Shown piece after piece: positions 36,792 through 48,300 of a stretch of DNA of 64,000 nt. The notes beneath the pieces are model-generated. The model worked only from the letters and a program-made list of their open reading frames with translations, did not search any database and was not told the origin of the DNA. Every line of letters begins with the position of its first letter. Position 1 is the stretch's first letter. The stretch lies in contig NC_064764.1 in NCBI RefSeq assembly GCF_011397635.1, positions 39,608,955 through 39,672,954 on the forward strand. The letters run 5' to 3'. The stretch is from Epinephelus fuscoguttatus. Taxonomy: Eukaryota; Chordata; Actinopteri; Perciformes; Serranidae. The position numbers and the translations under genes were made by a program.

Positions 36792-36960
36792 AGTGGGGTT
36801 GTATGGGGTACCATAGACTGTCTTTTACATACAGTAGATGTCAGCCAGCACGTCCCCAGTTTGGAGAAGCAGGCTGAAGGCCCACATGGAAGCTAAGTAA
36901 TGTGCTGCTGTGGAGGGGTCAGCAACAAAATTAATTTTAGCCACCTTAAAAAAGTCCTAA
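36786..36960 (-). repeat. Copy C of the dispersed repeat, inverted
   Basis: On the minus strand it carries CAGCCTGCTTCTCCAAACTG and the CCCTCCACAGCAG block seen in copies A, B and D. It abuts the LINE fragment. Confidence 0.65.
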
Positions 36961-36993
36961 CAAAAAAACAACAACAGTGATTTAACATTGCCT

Positions 36994-37435
36994 AACACAG
37001 GAGCTGCTGGTCTACTGCTGCCTCAAACAATTATATTGTTTGTGTTACTGTGTGACTTTGGTGTTTCGAATAGTTAGTTCAGATTAACTAAAGTCACAAT
37101 CACAAACTAACTAACTGATCGAAGCAGCAGTAGACCAGCAACTCCTGTGTTCTGTGTGCTAAAATTACTGTATCTTTGTAACGCGCTGTCTGATAGAGAG
37201 CTACAGTAATGAAAATACTCTCGATATAGCGCACACTTGAACTGACACTGATGGCTAAAATACATTTTGCTGCTACTCCCCTCCACAGCAGTGGATTACT
37301 TAGCTTCTGTGTTGACCTCCAGCCTGCTTCTCCAAACCGGGGGCGTGCTGACAAACGTACTGCACATAATATACTGTCAATGGGTAAGTACCCCATACAA
37401 CCCAACTTCAAAAAAACTGAACTGTCCCTTTAACA
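36994..37435 (+). mobile_element. Dispersed element copy D with 158-bp fold-back head
   Basis: Positions 36994-37151 fold back on themselves (AACACAGGAGCTGCTGGTCT at the left against AGACCAGCAACTCCTGTGTT at the right). It is followed by the same downstream module as copy B (ATGAAAATACTCTCGATATA, CAGCCTGCTTCTCCAAACCG, AACTGAACTGTCCCTTTAAC). Confidence 0.75.
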
Positions 37436-37439
37436 GTGA

Positions 37440-39311
37440 CTAGTTTCATTGCAGATCGACTTCATGTCCAGATGTACTTCTACTGTATAAAGTTAAAACT
37501 GGCTCCACACTAGCCGACATCCCAACTCTTCTTACGTCAAAGGGTAACTTCCCCAGACAGCGTGCTTTCTCCACATCCTGTGCAGCAGTAATGTTTGTGT
37601 GTGGCAATAGCGCCATACATCACAGACGGGTGTGGTCACAATTACCACAGATCACAGAGCACTCACAGCTATGACGTGCTGTGTGTGGTCGGACATTCAA
37701 GAGACTGATGACTTCTAACCCCAAGACAAAACAACTTTGCTTTTACTCATTTTAAAATCACAAGTGGACATACCCCTTAATGCATCAGTAATATTGATCC
37801 ACTGTACAAAAATAAAGGGGAAAATGGTGCTTTAAAAACAAATGAAACGATGAATTCACTGATACTGACAGGAGGCCAGAACAGGGAAGATGTGCTGTGT
37901 TCTTGGTACAAGTTCAGAGTCTGTGTGATGCATTGTGAGTGAACTCCAGGTGAGACGAGGCTGACAGCTGATGTCATAATGAGAATTTCAATATTCAAAA
38001 TGAGAGGTGATGAATCTTTTTGGTACCACACATTCTATACACCCGCGCAATTCAAAGTGCTGTAAAGAGCAATAACATAAGATAAGAGATAAGATAACAT
38101 ATAGAACAAAATAAAGGATACGGATACAATACAATTTTCCCTAGATAAAATCTTATAAAAAACTAGGGTCCATCGTCTCCATGGTCATATTCACCCGTTC
38201 CATTAATAATATATCCTTAAAGTCTTTTTAACAATCATCTATATTAAAACAATATGATTTGTGTGATTTCCAGTTCATCAATGAGACATTTAACCGACAT
38301 AAAAGCCAGAGCAATAATGTGGTGTGTGAGCGTCCACTGTATATTTTCTCTCCTTGTGCCTCAGAGGCAGACTGATGAATACAGAGATATTTTCACATCC
38401 AGGATAGAAGACAAACTTGATATCACCTTGTCCCACAAACATCTCACTGGAGGGCAATGCCACAACAGATGCATGAGTGATCCTGTCTCACCAAAGCCAA
38501 AACCATCACTTTTATTTATGAAATTTTGTATCAAGCACATGATTTACTGTTTAGAAAAATGTAAAAAGTGCAGGAGAGAGGTGCAACGATAAAATTATTG
38601 TCTAAAATGATTTGAAATCAAGTTTAAAAATAAGTTTGCATTCATTACAGGGAGGAGTAGAGGAAAATTTGATGTAAAAGTGCTCAGAGTTGGGGCTTGT
38701 CATCATCTGGGGGGTTATTCCAAGTTTGTGATGCATGATAACAAAAAGGAGATGTGTTTTTAAATTTAGAATTATTTCTGAATGAATGAATATTGGTAAC
38801 AGAGTTGTTTTGCTGTTTATGGCAAGAGAAGTTATTATAATTAAAAACACCTATTCTCATACATCAGTTTGATAAGTGCTCATGATGAAATAATGTACAC
38901 AGAGATGTTTTAATTACATGTAAGAATGTGTCAGTTACGCAAAGTTTGGGATGAGCTGCCACTAATCATACATGTTTATCTCCTGAATTATGGTGTGTTT
39001 CTACGGGGTGACTTTCCTGAGACATTTTGAGGTCAGAGAAATTATCAACGTGATTTTCAACACTGTTTTTTCAGAGATGATGGGAATACACACACCCTCA
39101 GGGATGACTCACAGCAAAACACATGAGGTTTCAATTACAAGAGAGACGGGGGGAAAAAAAATGCCGAGACACAGTTCATTGCCCTGGGACATGATGTTTA
39201 AATGAGCCTGTGTGTCAGTGACAGATAAAGCACTGAGTGGACCTCTCTGACAGATCACAGCCTCTTCACTTGCAGAACAGACCGCTCTCACCTGGAGGAC
39301 TGATCCCAGAC
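37440..39311. other. f5 upstream region
   Basis: No coding signal. A splice-acceptor-like CCTCTTCACTTGCAG ends at about 39275, 36 bp before the f5 ATG, so an upstream non-coding f5 exon is possible. A GATA motif (AGATAA) lies at about 39223. The transcription start cannot be fixed by eye. Confidence 0.35.
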
Positions 39312-42300
39312 ATGAGGCTCTGTGTCCGGGCTGGAGCTTGGCATCTCCTGCCTGTCCTGGTTCTTCTGACTGTCCTTCATGTCAAAGCTGAGGAGCAGCA
39401 ACCAAAGGAGAGACACTATCATATCGCTGCTGTCGAGATAGACTGGGACTACTCTGGCAATGACGCACAAAGGTAGGATACTGCTGGTGGGAGACTTAGA
39501 CAAGAATTAAGGCAAACATTTTACATGCAGCAGGTGGTAAAGGCTATATTTCAATTATTCTCATTCTGTTATTATAATGAATAATTCTTTAAATTATGAT
39601 TTATTTAATTTCTGTCCACCTAAGCTCATCAAAAAGTCTTGACGCTCTGTTATTTAAGTTGTTTGTGCTTTGTAAAAACATTCCAGTCTGTCCTTGTTTC
39701 ATTCCTCAGGCAGCCTGTTCTTCCTCCTATGATTAAATAATCATTACTACAACACACACACATTTACACACACACTGGGTCACACACATTAGTTGCAACA
39801 CGGAGGGAAACTTGTGCCTTCATATCTCAAAGTCCATATCTGGTTGATAATGCTGCACTGCTGTGTTTGACTTGTGCTTCTCTGCTGTGCTGATTCATTT
39901 TGTGTTTTTCCGCTATTCCTCAGGTCAGGTCCCACCTATAAGAAAGTGGTCTTTCGGGAGTATGACAAAGACTTCAAACAGGCTAAGACTCATCCCTCCT
40001 GGTTAGGTAAACTTCCCGTAGGGTTTCCACGAAGACACTGTCTGACTCTGATTGCTAGGAAACACTTCTCCTGTCCTCAGATCCTCTTTACACTCAGATG
40101 GTATCTTTGGTTTTCCAATGAATTCCCAGAATGTGTACTTAACAGATATTTCTCAAGAGGTTTCTTTAAAGGAACGATGTACTTTGGTACTAATTAGAGG
40201 GGTATTAAGGATGTGTTTAACTGGTACACATAGTAAGTGCCTGCTGATTTCTTTCAGTCTGTAAATTAAAAAAATAGATGGATTTGTTGGGCTGATCTGA
40301 ATGCTTCAAAGTTATAATCAATGTTCAAATCAGTATTTAAATGCTCTATTTTTCTATACCATTACCCTCAAAAATAGATAGAATAGCCCATAAAGTAATA
40401 TATAGCAATTCAGTATTACTCGTTATGCATTAGTGTTAATTATTAGTTATTCTCAGACACGGACATTTAAACATAGCAACAGGCCTAGTTTTGTGAGTAC
40501 ATCAGTCTGACCACCTGTGACAGGCTCACAGATACACTAGCATGATGTTGAAAAAGTCAAAATTTCAAAAACTGGGCAAATTTAGGAAGCTTTGATTCAT
40601 CACTGATATATGGTATTCAGCCCTGGTAATTAGACAGATTATACAGATGGGTGGGAAACTTAAGTATAAATCTGAAATAAGTGTTGAATCAAAAGCAATG
40701 CAGATGCGTCCTCACAGGCAACCCTATCACCAGGAAAAATGTTGGCATTGTACATTTCTGCAAACCACGGACACGTTACATTTGTACATCAGTATGTAAC
40801 AGATACACTGAAACTTAACAACTCTTGTGTTAAATTGTGGTAAGAGATTTAGGTCCATAAATGCTTGGTTCTGGTTAGGACAAGATCATGTTTTTGCATA
40901 AAACAAAAATTGGTGGCACGATCCAGGCAGGAAGCACAGGGATGTTTTGGTGAAAAAACAACAGCTTTTTGTTGCACTATTCCCCGCTGGAAACACAGCG
41001 AAGGGTCTCAAAAAAACACCCAGGTTTGTTGGCACACATATATTGCATTACTTTAGAAATGCTAATATGATACATATGAAACGTGCAGATGTAACACATT
41101 TGTGGTTTGCAGAGACGTGCATTTTCTTCTGGCGCCTGCCTGATACAAGGCATGAGGAGTCAAAGATTCACCTGTGGGAGATTTTGTAGACGTGTCAGGC
41201 AGCACTCTCCAACGCCGTAATTAAAACACCAAATTAGGGAATTGTATTTTGGATAAATGCTGTTCTATGTTAAGAATTATTAAAGCTGCACTGTAAAATA
41301 TTTGACTGTACATTTACAGTAAATTACTGTTTTATTTTCACAGTAAATTGTTGTGAAATAACAGCTGTCTACTGTGATCCCACTGTGGCCATGCCTGCAT
41401 ATTACTGTGATTTAGGAATATGCTGCTGTAAATTTACTACATTTAACTGTAACCTCACAGTTAAAGCCTGTTACATTACTGTGATATTACAGTATGTTCC
41501 TGTAAATTCCTCAATTTAACTGTAACTTCACAGTTTGTGTACATCTGATTACTGTGATTTATCAGTATGCTTGTGTAAAATTTATTATATTTACCTGCAT
41601 GATTTTCACAGTAAAATTCTGAATCTGGTCAAATACCACAGTAAAAGCCAATAATGTAATTTATTGTGAACTATTACAGTTACATATTGTAACTTCCTAG
41701 AAATAATTTGCAGTGTGTTCTGTAGACTCGTCGTGGCCCAACACCTTAATAAGATCGAAAAGAAAATATTCTTCAGGAGCAGGAAAATATTACTAACTTA
41801 TGTTACATTCCTAGTTACATATTAATTCCTTTCCAGGAAAGTATCAGGTGAATAAGAGAACATTACATTACCACGTATATAGGACACTGGTGATTTATAT
41901 TTGCTGGTCAAAAACAGTGTATAAACAACAGAAAAACAGTTTGACTTTATTTGACTTGTTCTGGTGTGTCATGGTGGTGTGCCAAAATACACACGTGATG
42001 CAGATTCCACGTAACCCTAATTATGTGTTTCTCTGCAGGTCTGCTCGGACCCACGCTGAGGGCCGAGGAGGGCGAGACCATTGTCGTCACTTTCAGAAAC
42101 ATGGCCACCGGACCGCACAGCATGCACCCACACGGGGTCGCTTACGGGAAACAGTCAGAGGGTGGGTGCCTGTAAACGCAGCTGCGGATGAGTCCGACAG
42201 ATGTGGCAAACAAAAAGACACCAGTAACATTCTCCCATACAGGCTGTCTGTCAGGGTCACTGCGGGGGCTCATGATGTTACACAAGATTGACCAACACAA

Positions 42301-45300
42301 CAAACAACCTTGTTTGTCTTTTTCTAAAATATTAACCAGGACAGGCCGATTATCAAAGTAGACGGTACTGAAGTCCAACAGGAAGCACTGCTAAGCCTTA
42401 GGAAATCACTGTCTGAGTCCAGGAGAGAGAAATAACAGGACATCAGCACCAGTGTGGATGGAGGAAATTAACACTAAGTGCCTCTTCATTTGGTCTTAAT
42501 TCAAAAGTCAGAGTGCAGAGGAATTCAAAATTAACGTCTAGCTTGCAGCAAATTCTTCATCTAAGTGGAATTCATCTCACAAATTTTGTTGGGAAAGTCA
42601 ATAACCTCCTCAGACCCCTGCTCGGCAATGGGATTTCATTAATCTGACCGTTCCAATATGATTAAACGTCTCTGTGTATCCATAATGAAAGGTCTGATTC
42701 AGACTGATTTCTTTCTGCAGGAGCTAACTACTTTGACAACACATCCCTGAAAGAGAAAGAGGATGACATCGTGCAGCCAAACTGCCAGCACGTTTACTAC
42801 TGGGAGGTGACGTCAGATGTTTCTCCGCAGCTAAATGACCCCACCTGTCTCACCTACACCTACATCTCCCACAGAAATGTTGTGGAGGACTACAACACAG
42901 GCCTCATTGGTGCTTTACTCATCTGCAAGCCCGGTAAGCAGTGGAACGTGGCTGTGTTTCAAATCACAAAATATCAGTCATCACAGTATTTACATGAATC
43001 GTTTTTTTTTTTATCTCTGTCCTCTCTCTGCAGGCAGTCTGGATGAGACGGGGCAGCAGGTCAACTTCCACCACGAGTTCGTCTTCCTCTTTGGGGTCTT
43101 CGATGAGACAGAGAGCAAGTACAAACCAAACGGCCACGCCAACCACGTCCAATACACCATCAACGGATACACAATGGGATCACTGCCTGGTGAGTCTGTC
43201 CAGTCATTCTGTTATTCATTGAGTCACAGAGTCAGTCGGTCGTTCAGGTATCCCTGGATATATTTTAAAACATGATATGCAGGTGACACATCAGGACGCC
43301 TCAGACTGAATTCTAGTTAATAGATGAATGTCTGCTCTGAGTCAGTGCAGAGTTTATTAACCTTATGTAGTCATGACAACAGTGTTGATGCTTCACGCTG
43401 CTATTGGTTACACTGACTGCAAAGACACTGATGACTTAAAGTCAGGTCTGTCCTTTTGTTACATAAGTATAAGGCTGGAGGACATGACTTTTCAAGCAAT
43501 GGTAAAACTACCTTTCACAATCACTCAAATTCAGATATCTTGTTTTCTCTGACCAAAAGATATCCAGTTCACTTTTACTGAAGACAAAGAGAAGCAGTAG
43601 ATTTTCACACTTGAGAAGCTACAAACATCAAACTTAAAGGGGACCTATTTTTCTCATTTCAGGTTCAGATTTGTATTTTGGGTCTCTACTAGAACAAGTT
43701 TACATGTTTCAGTGGTCAAAAAGCACTTTATTTCCCTCATACTCTCTGTGCTGGAACACTTCTTACACCCTCCGTTTAAATCGCTCCACTTTAGTGCCTG
43801 TCTCCTTAAAGGCCCTGACACTCCATGCTGACGGTCGGCCGTCGACCGAAGTCGGGCCGTCGGTGAGCGTCTGTCGCCCTAGTTTTTGCGGTGTGTCCTG
43901 CACCGTCGGCACTTCTGCGGCTTTTCGGCCAATTGAGCATGTTGAATTGGCAGCAGAGCTTGTCGGTGAGAGAGATCACTCTGATTGGCTGTTCAGGTTT
44001 TATTTCCTCGCCCCTGTAGCGAGTGAATCTGCCTGTAGTGAAACCGGGGCTAACCGGTGCTTCCTCCTCAGGCTCCACTTCACTCAGCTGTCCACAGACC
44101 TGCTGCTGCTTCCCACTTTAACCTGAATAACAAACCGGAGCTAGCTGGGAGCGGCTAGCGGAGCGTTAGCTGCAGCATGACCGGAGGGAAGCACAGCCAG
44201 TTAGCCTCCGCAAGTCTTTGACCTAGCCCTGGCTCTCCGTTTGGATCCAACCGGAGCACCGAGCCCTGGTTTGTTATTCAGGTTAAAGTGGGAAGAAGCA
44301 GCAGGTTTATCAGGCAGCTGAGTGAAGTGGAGCCTGCGGAGGAAACACCGGGACCATCTGGATGTAATAGTCCGTGGAGGTGCTGCGGTGCTCGGCTGCA
44401 CAGATAGGTGATTGATGTCGGTTTGGTGTGTCCGCACCTTAAGACCCCCTCCTTTCTGTAACTCAGTGTCTCTTCGCAAAAGTGCAGCAGGGATGACATT
44501 AATTTGTAGGCCAGCCCGGAAGTTAACGTCGACCCGGTTCCCTCCACGAAAAGTCAACAAGATTTTTACCCTGGACTTTGGATTATTGCAGAATATAAGC
44601 TCAGTGGAAAACAAAAGCTAATGACACATATAACCTTCACAATAAACAAATTACACTACAGTTGCGCGACTTTAACGTCACCATCACAATGAGTCTTTGG
44701 ACTGTGGGAGGAATCTGGAGCACCTGGAGGAAACCCACGCTGACACAGGGAGAACATGCAAACTCTGCACAGAAGGGCTCCCCGACCCTGGGTTCGAACC
44801 CTCCTCTCCCGATTTGAGCCAGGAGCCCTCTTGCTGTGAGGCAACAATCCTAACCACTGAACCACCGTGTCACCTGCATTCATTCATTCATTCATTCATT
44901 CATTCATTCATTTTTCTTAACAGCTTTTCTTGCTGGAAACAGAGTATTTAGAGGGGTTGGATGTATTTTTACTTACAGAGATTACTTTTACTTAAAACTC
45001 TGGTCATGTTTAATTTGAACATCTGACATTTAATATTTTATATATGACAGACAATGAGAAAAAGCATAATGGCTCCCCTTTAAACTGTCTACAAATACAC
45101 TTTAAAATAGGGCAACAGTACAATTAGCAGTAGTAGTAAAACCTCTCATCACAGTTTCCTCAAGTCCAAGATGATGTCCTCCGAAACAGAGTTTTATTAA
45201 TTATGTATTACGTCACTGTTATAACTACTGTTACTGACATGAATGATCTGAATACCTCTATCACCACTGCTCATACTGAAGGTTCAGGTTTATGGTGGTG

Positions 45301-48300
45301 GTGTTAAACGTCATGGTGTACAGTGTGTGGTGCACAGTCAGTGAAAAGACATTCACCAGATATTCTTCATAAACAACACGGTTCAAAGATAAATACACAG
45401 AGTGACCAACAGTCTCCTCCTTCCTGTCCAGATGTCAGCATGTGTGCCTACGCCCCCGTGAGCCTGCACCTGGTGGGTATGAGCTCAGAGGCGGAGGTGT
45501 TCACAGTGCACATGAACGGCCAGGTTCTACAGCAGAATGGCCACAAAATGTCATCAGTGGGTCTGATCAGCGGCTCCACCGCCACTGCCAGCATGGTGGC
45601 GCTCCACACGGGCCGCTGGCTGCTCTCCTCACACACCAACAAGCACTTGGAGGGTATGTGTTTTTTCTACTCGTGAAATAAACTGATCCATGTGGAAGCA
45701 TATTGCATTCACTTGACAAATAAATAAAAAAATCTGTTTTATTGAGTAATTTTTTCTGTTTTTTGGAGTAATTTTTTTATTTTTATTTTTGTCGTGGTAT
45801 TATTTTTTTCTGTTTTTCGTGGTAGTATTTTTTCTGTTTTTCATGGTAATATTTTTTCGTGGTAATTTTGTTTTTGTTTTTCGTGGTAATTTTGTTTATG
45901 TTTTTCATGGAATTTTTTGTTTTTGTATTTCGGGGTAATTTTTTTCTGAGTTAAGAGAGCAATAGAACAACAGACACTTTCAAGTAAGTCAGCTCTCAAG
46001 GAAGGAATGAAAGTGTCTGTTGTTCTATGGCTCTCTTAACTCAGAAAAAATTACCCAAAAAACAAAAAAAAATACCCCGAAAAACAGAAACATAATTACC
46101 ACGAAAAAGTATTACCATGAAAAACAGAAAAAATACTAGCACAAAAAACAGGAAAAAAAATTACCACGAAAAACTAAAAAAAATTTACCACGAAAAACTA
46201 TTACCACGAAAAACACAAAAAATACTAGCACGAAAAACAGGAAAAAAAATTACCACGAAAAACAGAAAAAAAATTACCACGAAAAACAGGGAAAAATGCT
46301 CAATAAAACAGATTTTTTTTTTTAATTTGTCAAGCGAATGCAATACGCTTCCGTAGATCCAACATCCACCATGAATACATACATTTTACCAGTGTAACTA
46401 CATTTACAAGTGTGTTTCTGCCATTGCAGCTGGCATGCATGGTTTCGTGGACGTGGAAAAGTGTGATGGCTTCACAGCACCACGGCGAAGGATGACCATT
46501 GAGCAGAAACGATACAGCAGGGAGTGGACGTACTACATAGCTGCTGAGGAAATTGTCTGGGACTATGCACCTAATATGCCAGAACACGTTGACCAGTAAG
46601 CAGCATTTACAGACACGTCAGAGCATTTCATATGTTTCAGAGCATTTTTAAAAGTGTACATGCAAACTAATGAAACATCCCCCTGCAGCAAATATAACAT
46701 TTGTATTTATGATTTATTTAAAGGGAAACTTTGACATTTTTCAACCTGGATCCTATGTTTCCATATTTTTTTGTCTAAGTGACTAATTGGGACAGCACTT
46801 TTTAAAACTGGTCCAGTATTGGGAGAGAGCTCTGCAGCTAGCTGCTGCATAACCAGCTGCCATGTTACCACTCAGGGCATTTGTGCACCATCAATATATG
46901 TCCACTACAAGTGTTTGTTTTTGTCACAGACAGGCTCACAGTGTGTTCACACCGGGCGCGAGTAAAATATTCGCCTTGCTCTACTCACGCGAGTTTGACC
47001 GCTGGAATATTTGTTTTTACTCGCGATATTCATGCGAGTCATTCGCGCAAGTAACAGTGTGTTCACACAGCTGGTAAATCAGACAAGTATGCCGGCCGGT
47101 GGTTATACAAAAAGGAGCTTACGCTGCCTCTCTTTTCACTTTTGCTTTAAGCTAAACATATTATTTCCCATCTTTCACTCTTTCACTTCCATCTTTTCCA
47201 TCTTCTGACTCTATTTGATCTTGAGAAACAGTCTTACACTGATTAAACACACTGGTGCCACACAGTGTGAAATGCAGTGCAGTCAAAATTAAATAAAATG
47301 TTATCTCTTTGTGCAGGGACTTTAAGGTGCAGTACCTGACACAGTCACCAACACGCATAGGCACAAGGTACAAGAAGGCCGTCTACATGATGTACACAGA
47401 CGAGTCATTCACTCAAAGGTTGGAGTCAAAGCAGAGGAAAAATGAGCGGGGGATCTTGGGCCCAGTGATCAGAGCGCAGATCAGAGATGTCATCAAGGTG
47501 AGATCATATTCCATTCAATTAAATTTGTAACACACGTAACACAAGAGCAGAGAAATCAGAATTTAAGTTTGTGTTCATGCTAGCTTTAATAACTGTGTCC
47601 TAGAACTGAGGAATTATGTATGAAAATGGCTGCAGTTCATATTTAAACACTATCCAATTAAAGGTATACTATGCAGGATTTACCTACAGACTCAAACAGA
47701 AGTAATCCCTCTCAGTCATTTCTTACAACACAATGAAAGTGTGTGTTGGTGTATTTATCTGCAGAGTCTGCCCTCTGCCTGGACTTTATTTTTTATGTTG
47801 CTGTTAGGACTTTTTAGACACAGTTGTCAGGGTGAGGTTGGGATTAAAAGGTAGTGAATAGGTGCACACATCTGAGAGGAAGCTACAATAATCACAGACA
47901 CAGCACTGAAAAAAAACATAGTGAGGCAAAAAACCAAGCAGACAAAACTCAAGAATGAACCAGGCATTGGCTTTCACTTTACAGCTGGTAACGCTGTTTA
48001 CAAACAGTAACCAACTTTTCCTGCACAGGATACCCTTAATAAAGCTGAAAGTCTGCACTTACTGTCAATCAGTGACTGTGAGCACACAGAGCAAAAAGAC
48101 AAATCATGTGTCACTCTCATAGTTTCATTCTAGACTTCAGGTCATCAGGGATAATATTAATCATTGTCTACTAGAGGTGTGGAATTGAGTCACATGACCT
48201 GGACTTGAGTCATACTCGAGTCACAAACTTTAATCACTTAGGATTCGACTTCACAAAATCAAATCAAATCAATTTTGACTTGAATATACTTGATACCTTC

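Larger units (their letters stand above)
43634..45083. mobile_element. Nested DNA-transposon relic filling f5 intron 5
   Basis: Outer ends are inverted: TTAAAGGGGACCTATTTTTC at 43634 and ATAATGGCTCCCCTTTAA ending 45083. Inside are a second palindromic element (43803-44443) and a tRNA-headed SINE-like repeat (about 44690-44912), so at least two later insertions are nested in it. Confidence 0.6.
39312..46524 (+). other. f5: f5 region: signal peptide and A1 domain (exons 1-7 part)
   Basis: [20 protein letters not shown] starts a classic secretion signal (cleavage inferred after VKA, residue 26). The A1 cupredoxin pair begins [14 protein letters not shown]. Further landmarks are [40 protein letters not shown] and [12 protein letters not shown]. 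The A1-A2 linker reads [18 protein letters not shown]. The residue aligned with human Arg306 (an activated protein C site) is Ala336. Confidence 0.9.

Noticed and set aside
43671..44614. Several 90-150-aa frames on both strands
   Set aside because: They coincide with the GC-rich palindromic MITE and mirror each other across its arms.
46117..46356. Lys/Thr-rich 79-aa frame (KNRKK repeats)
   Set aside because: It is only the right arm of the fold-back element read as protein.
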